From the IMG/VR virus record IMGVR_UViG_3300021959_000269, positions 1 to 29,513 of that record: a stretch of DNA of 29,513 nt, one strand, 5' to 3'. The translations under genes and the position numbers were made by a program. Shown here piece after piece: positions 1 to 5,142 of the stretch. Each line of letters starts with the position of its first letter. Position 1 is the stretch's first letter. This DNA comes from a virus. The notes under the pieces were generated by a model, which ran no database searches, had not been told where the DNA came from, and saw only the letters and a program-made list of their open reading frames with translations.

Positions 1-14
1 TTACCAAATTAATT

Positions 15-161
15 ATGTTAGAAACTAAATTGATACAATGTAAAATGAAGTTAGATAAACTAGCTGTGCGTGAACCGATGAATGGTAAACAAATGTATAC
101 TCGTATGTTATGGGAACGAGTAAGAAACATATTGATAAGGAGATATAATAGATATGAATAA
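15..161 (+). CDS. Small hypothetical protein, possibly 5'-truncated
   Basis: A 48-codon frame that stays open to the left edge, so the ATG at 15 may be internal and the gene may begin outside the window. The product is basic and ends in an arginine-rich helix (RVRNILIRRYNRYE). It overlaps the next start by 8 bases, matching the packed overlapping style of the genes that follow. I do not recognise a family. The start is uncertain because no clear ribosome binding site precedes position 15. Confidence 0.45.
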   Translation: MLETKLIQCKMKLDKLAVREPMNGKQMYTRMLWERVRNILIRRYNRYE

Positions 162-378
162 CAAAACATACTGTGCGTGTACTATTGATATTCACAATGG
201 TAAAACATATTGGAATGTGCCAAAAGATAATTACTATGATATGATTACACATCTAAGGCAATACGTTCATAGAGATTGTCATGTAATTGTTTACACACTT
301 GAAGGTGCAAAGCCAATGAAATTTCACGAACACATATCAAACTTTAAAACAGATAAGGAGAAAATAGTAAATGCTTGA
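154..378 (+). CDS. Hypothetical early protein (74 aa)
   Basis: A 74-residue soluble protein with no recognised family. A good ribosome binding site (AAGGAG at 137-142) lies 11 bases before the ATG. The protein has two cysteines near its start (CAC) and a mixed beta/alpha pattern with no membrane segment. It overlaps the next gene by 8 bases, so the two are probably translated together. Its place ahead of the replication genes suggests an early host-interaction role, which is inference from position only. Confidence 0.7.
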   Translation: MNNKTYCACTIDIHNGKTYWNVPKDNYYDMITHLRQYVHRDCHVIVYTLEGAKPMKFHEHISNFKTDKEKIVNA

Positions 379-595
379 CGCAACAAAATATATAAATAGA
401 TTACGAGTAGTTATTAAAGGTGCAGATGAATTACAGTATCACAAAGACTGGGAAAAATTTGATTACTTGTATCATCGGGTTAGTAGTATCGTAAAAGATT
501 ATGATGAAGACTTTGACAATGCTATGGAAGACATGGAGAAACAAGAAATGTTTAACATGACACGAGACAATCCATTTAAGGAGGGAACAGACTAA
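371..595 (+). CDS. Hypothetical acidic early protein (74 aa)
   Basis: A 74-residue, charged, probably all-helical protein, acidic in its second half (DYDEDFDNAMEDMEKQEMF). The start is supported by AAGGAG at about 356-361. Its stop codon shares one base with the next ATG (TAATG), so translation is probably coupled. No family recognised. The small size and acidity fit many phage early proteins that bind host enzymes, but nothing in the sequence shows a target. Confidence 0.7.
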   Translation: MLDATKYINRLRVVIKGADELQYHKDWEKFDYLYHRVSSIVKDYDEDFDNAMEDMEKQEMFNMTRDNPFKEGTD

Positions 596-1104
596 TGAAT
601 ATATTTTTTTTAGATGAGTGTCCAACTAAAGCTGCTGAATATATGTGTGACAAACATATACCTAAGATGTTATTAGAAACTTGTCAAATGTTATCGACTG
701 CTATTCAAAAGTATACAGGTGTAAATAAATATTTATATAAACCTGCATATGAAAAACATCCAATGACTATTTGGGTAGGTAACACACGCAACAATTTTTC
801 TTGGGCGTTGGAACACGCATTTAAAATAGAACAAGAATATGAAATGCGATTTAAAAAAGTACATAAGTCTGGAAGAATACTTTCTCAAATACATTTCCAT
901 GGATTACATCATAGTATTCCAAGAGTAATGCATGAGGATTACATTACTGAACCACCTCAATGTATGCCCGATGAATACAAAGATAAAGATTATGTGACAG
1001 GTTATAGGAACTATTACATAGGTGCTAAAAAATATTTTGCTAAATGGCAAAAGGGAAGGAGTGTACCAAAATGGTTTATAGAGAAGACACCATTGAATGT
1101 TTAA
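595..1104 (+). CDS. Conserved marine-phage protein with DKH..KM..E motif (169 aa)
   Basis: This 169-residue protein looks like a family I recall from many marine phages, without a firmly established function. Conserved-looking features are an N-terminal hydrophobic strand (NIFFLDE), D-K-H-x-x-K-M-x-x-E-x-x-Q-M-L at about residues 19-33, a HP-x-x-x-W segment near 55-60, E-P-P-Q-x-M-P-D near 120, Y-R-x-Y-Y near 138, and a final F-x-x-W-x-x-G-R-x-x-P-x-W. Several invariant-looking His, Asp, Lys and Glu residues suggest an enzyme or nucleic-acid-binding protein. Some relatives may be annotated as DNA glycosylases, but I cannot confirm that. GGAGGG lies just upstream of the start. Confidence 0.75.
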   Translation: MNIFFLDECPTKAAEYMCDKHIPKMLLETCQMLSTAIQKYTGVNKYLYKPAYEKHPMTIWVGNTRNNFSWALEHAFKIEQEYEMRFKKVHKSGRILSQIHFHGLHHSIPRVMHEDYITEPPQCMPDEYKDKDYVTGYRNYYIGAKKYFAKWQKGRSVPKWFIEKTPLNV

Positions 1105-1217
1105 AGTGTGACAACGTATACTCTGAAAAAGATGATGAGTTTATATTAGTATGTCCTCATTGTGGGAATGATGATGTACTTGAAACAATATATTTAACAG
1201 TAGATGAGGTACTATGA
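1071..1217 (+). CDS. Zinc-ribbon microprotein (48 aa)
   Basis: A 48-residue protein with two Cys pairs, C10-x2-C13 and C28-x2-C31 (CPHCG), the knuckles of a zinc ribbon. The ATG at 1071 is supported by GGAAGGAG about 10 bases upstream. The gene overlaps the preceding one by 34 bases in another frame, and its TGA overlaps the next ATG (ATGA). Zinc ribbons of this size usually bind nucleic acid or a protein partner. The partner here is unknown, but the early position is compatible with a transcription or host-takeover role. Confidence 0.7.
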   Translation: MVYREDTIECLKCDNVYSEKDDEFILVCPHCGNDDVLETIYLTVDEVL

Positions 1218-1387
1218 CTATAAAAACAAAAAAGAAAAAGTATTGGATAACACATGGGTACGAAGGAACAGAAATTCTAGTACCAATGGATAACCAAGAT
1301 GACTACGCTGTGTTAGATGAAAATGCAGATGATATTTTATTTGGAGAGAGTGATGAAGAAATATTTTCAAAGCCATACAATGATTAA
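1214..1387 (+). CDS. Hypothetical small acidic protein (57 aa)
   Basis: A 57-residue frame beginning at an ATGA overlap with the zinc-ribbon gene, so it is probably read by re-initiation. It has a lysine-rich N-terminus (KTKKKKYW), a short beta-rich centre and an acidic tail (DENADDILFGESDEE). No family recognised. The lipoprotein gene begins inside its 3' end, continuing the overlapping chain. It is accepted as a gene mainly for its exact fit between neighbours. Confidence 0.55.
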   Translation: MTIKTKKKKYWITHGYEGTEILVPMDNQDDYAVLDENADDILFGESDEEIFSKPYND

Positions 1388-1565
1388 AGTATTGATTTTA
1401 TTAGTTTTTTTAGTAGTGTTGTGTGCCTGTTCGATGTTACCAACACTACATAAAAAACCTGTGGAAACAAAAACTGATAGTGTTATACTAACACCAGTTG
1501 AAGAAACAAAAAAGAAAATGCAAAAAGAAATAAATAAAATAAAAGGAGTTGACAATGAAGAATAA
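1353..1565 (+). CDS. Small lipoprotein (about 70 aa)
   Basis: The protein has a basic start, a strongly hydrophobic stretch (VLILLVFLVVL) and a lipobox L-C-A-C with the modified cysteine at residue 26 from the ATG at 1353. It would be processed by signal peptidase II and lipid-anchored. The mature part is short, Pro/Lys/Glu-rich and helical, about 45 residues. ATG 1353 is preferred over 1317 because GGAGAG (1343-1348) precedes it; ATG 1380 would also give a workable signal peptide. The size and layout resemble phage outer-membrane spanin subunits such as T7 gp18.7. However, it sits among early genes, so immunity or envelope modification is equally possible. Confidence 0.6.
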   Translation: MKKYFQSHTMIKVLILLVFLVVLCACSMLPTLHKKPVETKTDSVILTPVEETKKKMQKEINKIKGVDNEE

Positions 1566-1577
1566 TTATGCTATAAT
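1549..1577 (+). promoter_or_regulatory. Sigma-70-type promoter with extended -10
   Basis: TTGACA (1549-1554), a 17-bp spacer, then TATAAT (1572-1577), with TG one base before the -10 element. Both hexamers match the bacterial consensus exactly. Transcription would start near 1584, just before the small membrane protein gene at 1592, leaving it almost no leader. The following gene at 1834 has a normal ribosome binding site. Confidence 0.85.
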
Positions 1578-1591
1578 ACAGAGTTATTTTT

Positions 1592-1837
1592 ATGACTAAT
1601 AAAGTAACACCAAAACATGATTTGTCTTGGTATATAAAATGGACAGCGAGTTATATTTTATTAATCGGTATGGCTTTAACTTCATTAAACATACAACCTT
1701 ATAACTTATACTTTCATTTAGTAGGAGTTACAGGTTGGTTTATTGTTGGAATGTTATGGCATGACAGAGCATTAGTTTTTATTAATGCTGTTGCTATATT
1801 TATTTTTTTAACAGGAATATTAAAGGAGATAGTATGA
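1592..1837 (+). CDS. Small inner-membrane protein, DUF6552-like (81 aa)
   Basis: An 81-residue membrane protein with about three hydrophobic segments, roughly residues 17-33, 40-56 and 59-78. A tryptophan-containing amphipathic start (DLSWYIKWTASY) precedes them. It resembles the small DUF6552 membrane family as I remember it, whose function is unknown; that assignment is tentative. It follows a consensus promoter by only about 15 bases, so its mRNA would be nearly leaderless, and no strong ribosome binding site is visible. It overlaps the next gene by 4 bases. Confidence 0.65.
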   Translation: MTNKVTPKHDLSWYIKWTASYILLIGMALTSLNIQPYNLYFHLVGVTGWFIVGMLWHDRALVFINAVAIFIFLTGILKEIV

Positions 1838-2217
1838 AGGGAAATAAAAAGTTCGATATCGATTTAAAGTATGGACAGATACGAGAAGATAAAGTAAAGG
1901 ATATGTTTTCTGATTGTCAGATAGAAGTAAAATCAGAACGTAGTTGGTGGAAGAAGACAGGTAACATTGCTATTGAGTATGAGTATAGAGGTAAACCAAG
2001 TGGTATCTATGCAACCACTAGTGACTTCTGGTTTCATCGATTAGAAGGAGACAAGGAAGAATTTTGTACGCTTGTATTTAGAACATCTATTCTTAAAAAG
2101 ATTGTGGATAAGTACAAGGATAAGTTAACTAAAAATGTTGGTGATAATAAGGCAAGTAAGTGTGTCTTAATTCCCATCAAAGAAATATTTACTGAGGAGT
2201 TTTATGGGTATGTTTAA
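1834..2217 (+). CDS. Putative PD-(D/E)XK-fold protein (127 aa)
   Basis: A soluble 127-residue protein resembling a conserved marine-phage family. The segment D-C-Q-I-E-V-K-S-E-R near residues 27-36, then T-G-N-I-A-I-E-Y-E and R-G-K-P-S-G-I, looks like the core of a restriction-endonuclease-like fold: a beta strand with E-x-K followed by a second Glu strand. Such proteins may be nucleases or Holliday-junction resolvase relatives, but catalytic activity is inferred. AAGGAG precedes the ATG, which overlaps the upstream stop. Position just before the replication region supports a DNA-processing role. Confidence 0.6.
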   Translation: MKGNKKFDIDLKYGQIREDKVKDMFSDCQIEVKSERSWWKKTGNIAIEYEYRGKPSGIYATTSDFWFHRLEGDKEEFCTLVFRTSILKKIVDKYKDKLTKNVGDNKASKCVLIPIKEIFTEEFYGYV

Positions 2218-2563
2218 AGAAATAGAAAATATAAAAAACACTTTAGAAAATATTGATGATAACTTTAACGATACTATTTTCCCCGAGCTTTGGGAAACAG
2301 CTAACACTTTAGCAAAAGAAAGATTAACTAATACTGATTATCAATTTCTTGATATCAAAAGAAAGATGAATGTAATCCACATCTTGTGTGTACTTACACA
2401 TCTTAACAATAAATATAGTATGTCAATAAATATTAATAAATTTTTAGATAACATAGCTAAACTAAATTTTAATGCTGCGTCAAATAGTATCAAAGCAAAT
2501 ATTAATATGGGAAAAAATATACAGTTATCTAATTTTGTTATTAACTTAATTAAAAATATTTAA
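2204..2563 (+). CDS. Hypothetical helical protein (119 aa)
   Basis: A 119-residue, Asn/Ile/Lys-rich, probably all-helical protein with no recognised family and no membrane segment. GAGGAG at 2194-2199 supports either the ATG at 2204 or a better-spaced ATG at 2210. It is the last gene of the early block; a promoter begins 10 bases after its stop. Function unknown. Confidence 0.6.
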   Translation: MGMFKEIENIKNTLENIDDNFNDTIFPELWETANTLAKERLTNTDYQFLDIKRKMNVIHILCVLTHLNNKYSMSININKFLDNIAKLNFNAASNSIKANINMGKNIQLSNFVINLIKNI

Positions 2564-2572
2564 AAAAAGTTC

Positions 2573-2600
2573 TTGACTTTAAAATTAAATATGATATAAT
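2573..2600 (+). promoter_or_regulatory. Sigma-70-type promoter upstream of the structured RNA
   Basis: TTGACT (2573-2578), a 16-bp spacer and TATAAT (2595-2600), with an extended -10 TG at 2592-2593. The start point would be near 2607. No gene follows for 360 bases. The transcript would first cross an A/T-only tract and then the structured RNA region, so the RNA is the natural product. Confidence 0.8.
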
Positions 2601-2633
2601 ATGTTTTATATAAACTAATTAACTATGTTAAAG

Positions 2634-2689
2634 TATTTTTATTATTATTATTATAATATTATTAATAAATATATATATAATAATATTTA
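2634..2689. other. 56-bp pure A/T tract, candidate DNA-unwinding element
   Basis: Positions 2634-2689 contain no G or C. TTA/ATT triplets dominate the first half and alternating AT steps the second. Such a tract melts easily. It lies directly downstream of a strong promoter and upstream of the replication operon. T7's primary origin likewise has promoters followed by an A/T-rich stretch of about 61 bp. Origin function here is an inference from layout. Confidence 0.5.
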
Positions 2690-2693
2690 CAGG

Positions 2694-2898
2694 TTTCGGA
2701 CAGGTGTTATTGCAAGGCACTTGTTTCTACTGGCTGAACAACAATAAGCTAGTTGTAAGGCAATGGTTTTAATCAGTATGACCAAATGGTTGAGAGATTA
2801 AGATTATGTACTGAGTAGTGTATCTATGAACTGGATAGCTCACGGAAGGTTGCAGGTAAATCCATAAGTCCTGCGTAGAAATCCGAAAATAATTTTTT
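2694..2898 (+). ncRNA. Candidate structured non-coding RNA, about 200 nt
   Basis: No ORF covers this stretch, but it folds into a closed multibranch structure. Closing stem: 2694-2700 with 2882-2888 (TTTCGGA/TCCGAAA). Hairpins: 2701-2706/2718-2723, 2730-2735/2747-2752, 2767-2774/2796-2803 (with an inner hairpin 2780-2783/2788-2791), 2812-2816/2838-2842 (with 2821-2824/2834-2837 above it), and 2852-2856/2870-2874. The first loop (2707-2713) can pair with 2760-2766, a 7-bp pseudoknot, and loop 2738-2741 with 2753-2756. Several stems use G-U pairs that would be A-C mismatches on the other strand, so the + strand is the RNA. It ends in a T6 run (2893-2898). A consensus promoter lies upstream. No known RNA class was recognised. 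Confidence 0.7.
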
Positions 2899-2901
2899 AT
2901 C

Positions 2902-2930
2902 TTGACAATATTTAATTGTTATGATATAAT
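2902..2930 (+). promoter_or_regulatory. Sigma-70-type promoter of the replication operon
   Basis: TTGACA (2902-2907), a 17-bp spacer and TATAAT (2925-2930), with TG at 2922-2923 giving an extended -10. The predicted start near 2937 leaves a leader of about 29 bases with a strong ribosome binding site before the SSB gene. It shares the sequence TTATGnTATAATAC with the promoter at 1549-1577. Confidence 0.88.
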
Positions 2931-2965
2931 ACAAGCTTCAATAAAAAAATAAAAAGGAGGGCAAT

Positions 2966-3394
2966 ATGCCAACAGTTGAAGGAAAAGCGTATTGGGCTAG
3001 TGTGACTAGACCGAATACAACATTCGACCCTGTGTACCAAGTCGACTTAGCTATAAGCGATGATGCTGCTGATAGCTTTAAGAAGGAAGGTATCGCAGTT
3101 AAACAAGACGATAGAGGTAATATCGTTAAGTTTAAACGTAAAGTCAGTCGAGCTGACGGAAATAAAAATCCACCGCCAAGATTGGTGGACTCTGCCAAAA
3201 ACTCTATCGATACGTTGATAGGTAATGGCTCTACTGTAAGGGTTATGTACAAACCTTTTGAGTGGAAGTTTGCCGGTAAGTCTGGCAAAAGTCTTGACCT
3301 ACAAGCTGTACAAGTCTTAGACCTAGTGCCTTATGGCGAGGACTTTGATGTAGCTAGTGGGTACGTTGCGGAGAATAGTAACGAAGAATTTTAA
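2966..3394 (+). CDS. Single-stranded DNA-binding protein, T7 gp2.5-like
   Basis: This 142-residue protein would coat single-stranded DNA during phage replication and recruit the polymerase and primase-helicase. It has a beta-rich OB-fold-like body with basic and aromatic residues (KFKRKVSR, YKPFEWKF). Its acidic C-terminal tail ends in phenylalanine (ENSNEEF), the hallmark of T7 gp2.5-type SSBs, whose tail contacts partner proteins. Start: AAGGAGG at 2954-2960, five bases before the ATG. It is the first gene after a consensus promoter and is followed by primase-helicase and polymerase, the expected partners. Length is somewhat shorter than T7 gp2.5 (232 aa). Confidence 0.85.
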   Translation: MPTVEGKAYWASVTRPNTTFDPVYQVDLAISDDAADSFKKEGIAVKQDDRGNIVKFKRKVSRADGNKNPPPRLVDSAKNSIDTLIGNGSTVRVMYKPFEWKFAGKSGKSLDLQAVQVLDLVPYGEDFDVASGYVAENSNEEF

Positions 3395-3424
3395 ACTAAT
3401 AATATAATGAAACAGGGGGCGACT

Positions 3425-5125
3425 ATGGATAATAAAACTGAAGGTTTTGTAGAGTATCATGTCCCCTGTTTAAAGTGTGGAAGTAGTGATGCAAGAAGTG
3501 TTAATGCCGATGGCAGTAGCTATTGTTTCTCTTGTAACAACTACTTCCGTGCTGAAGAACAGGGACAAATTAATAACGAAGGGGGCGACTTGCAAACGGC
3601 AGAACAATATCAAGCCGATGTAACATCTATTGCACATCGAGTTCAAGAAAAATATAATTCAGATACATCTGGAGATTATCTGGGTATAAAAGATAGAAAC
3701 ATTTCAGTAGATACTTGTAAAAAGTATGGTGTCAAAACTACTATCAATCCAACCAATCAAAGAATTGATACTCATGTATATCCATACCATGATGAAACAG
3801 GTACTATCCTTGCAACTAAGACAAGGTATGTAAAGAATAAACAGTTTTCCATTGTTGGTTCGACATCCAACTCTGGATTATTTGGACAACAACTATTCAA
3901 TGGGGGTAAGTATGTGACGATAACTGAAGGCGAGGTTGATGCCCTTAGTGTGTATCAAATGCTAGGTTCGAAGTATCCTGTTGTTTCGATTAAGAATGGT
4001 GTCTCCTCTGCCTTCAAAGATATTAAGAAGAGTTATGATTGGCTTGATAAGTTTGAGTCTATTGTAATTAATTTTGATAACGATGAGGTTGGTAGAGAAG
4101 CTAGTAAAAAAGTAGCTGAGTTATTTAAGCCCGGCAAAGTTAAGATACTTAAACTACCAGAAACTTACAAAGATGCTAACGAAATGTTAGTGCATCGTAA
4201 GTATGAAGATTATACTAAGTGTTGGTGGAACGCACCTGTTCATGCACCAGATGGTATCATCAAAGGAACACAATTACTTGATGAAGTTTTAAAACCTATT
4301 GTCAAATCTAGTATTAACTATGGTTGGAAAGGTTTAGATGAGCTTACTTATGGTATTCGTAGCGGTGAGTTAGTTACGATTACAGCAGGTACAGGTCTAG
4401 GTAAAACGTCTGTCATCAAAGAGTTAGTGTATCATATTTTTAAAAGTACCGAAAGCAATATCGGTATGATTATGTTAGAGGAAAGTCCTAAGATAACTGC
4501 ATTAGATATTATGGGGACTGAAGCTAACCTTCCTTTACGAAGACCGGATGTAAATTTATCTGATGAAGATAAAACAAACTACTTCAACAAGACTGTTGGT
4601 ACAGGTAGATTTTATTTCTATAATCATTTTGGTTCTAATTCAGTTGACAATATTATTTCAAGAGTAAGGTACATGGCAAAAGCTTTGGACTGTAAGTTCA
4701 TTGTGCTTGACCACATCAGTATGATAGTATCTTCTCAAGAGTTTGGTGAAGAAAGAAAAGCTCTTGATGAAATTATGACAAAGCTTAGAACACTTGTACA
4801 AGAAACAGATGTAGCTTTGATTTGTGTATCACATCTAAAGAGACCAGATGGTAAGGGACATGAAGAGGGAGCTGTAACTTCTCTTGCACAGCTTAGAGGT
4901 TCTGGCTCTATTGCACAGCTTAGTGATATGGTTCTTGGATTAGAAAGAGACTCACAAAGTGAAGACATTGTATCACGAAACACAACCTGTTTGCGTGTGC
5001 TAAAGAATAGATTTGTTGGTATGACTGGACCTGCTACTTATCTTTACTATGATAAAGACACAGGTAGATTAAATGAGATAGACAAACCAACAGGCGAAGA
5101 GAAAGAAGACGAAGATAAATTTTAA
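3425..5125 (+). CDS. Bifunctional primase-helicase, T7 gp4-like
   Basis: This 566-residue protein unwinds the fork and makes RNA primers. The N-terminal zinc-binding domain has C15-x2-C18 and C34-x2-C37. The TOPRIM primase core shows T-E-G-E (E168) and F-D-N-D (D218, D220). The RecA-like helicase has Walker A G-T-G-L-G-K-T-S (322-329), Walker B F-I-V-L-D-H (D429), a conserved C-V-S-H-L-K-R-P segment and the S-L-A-Q-L-R-G-S loop. The tail is acidic and ends in Phe (DEDKF), as in T7 gp4, where it docks the polymerase. ATG 3425 is preferred over 3407 because GGGGGCGACT immediately precedes it. Length equals T7 gp4A (566 aa). A second in-frame start may give a short form. Confidence 0.96.
   Translation: MDNKTEGFVEYHVPCLKCGSSDARSVNADGSSYCFSCNNYFRAEEQGQINNEGGDLQTAEQYQADVTSIAHRVQEKYNSDTSGDYLGIKDRNISVDTCKKYGVKTTINPTNQRIDTHVYPYHDETGTILATKTRYVKNKQFSIVGSTSNSGLFGQQLFNGGKYVTITEGEVDALSVYQMLGSKYPVVSIKNGVSSAFKDIKKSYDWLDKFESIVINFDNDEVGREASKKVAELFKPGKVKILKLPETYKDANEMLVHRKYEDYTKCWWNAPVHAPDGIIKGTQLLDEVLKPIVKSSINYGWKGLDELTYGIRSGELVTITAGTGLGKTSVIKELVYHIFKSTESNIGMIMLEESPKITALDIMGTEANLPLRRPDVNLSDEDKTNYFNKTVGTGRFYFYNHFGSNSVDNIISRVRYMAKALDCKFIVLDHISMIVSSQEFGEERKALDEIMTKLRTLVQETDVALICVSHLKRPDGKGHEEGAVTSLAQLRGSGSIAQLSDMVLGLERDSQSEDIVSRNTTCLRVLKNRFVGMTGPATYLYYDKDTGRLNEIDKPTGEEKEDEDKF
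3581..3592 (+). promoter_or_regulatory. Internal ribosome binding site and TTG start for a 4B-like short form
   Basis: GGGGGCGACT at 3581-3590 repeats the element before the main ATG (3415-3424) and runs directly into an in-frame TTG at 3590, codon 56. Initiation there would remove the zinc-binding domain and leave TOPRIM plus helicase, as T7 gp4B does from Met64. Sequence match and frame are seen; use as a start is inferred. Confidence 0.5.
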
Positions 5126-5142
5126 ATGGGGGCGATTAAAGA

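Noticed and set aside
144-149. TATAAT before the gene at 154
   Set aside because: No acceptable -35 element lies 16-18 bases upstream; AT-rich DNA gives such matches by chance.
1555-1599. 14-codon ORF between the lipoprotein and membrane protein
   Set aside because: It lies almost wholly in the promoter spacer and -10 element; no sign of coding.
2694-2898. Group I intron, tmRNA or RNase P RNA in the structured region
   Set aside because: A stretch near 2790-2806 vaguely resembles group I core sequence, but no matching P7 pairing is present and the flanks carry no split gene. There is no tRNA-like end, tag reading frame or RNase P core.
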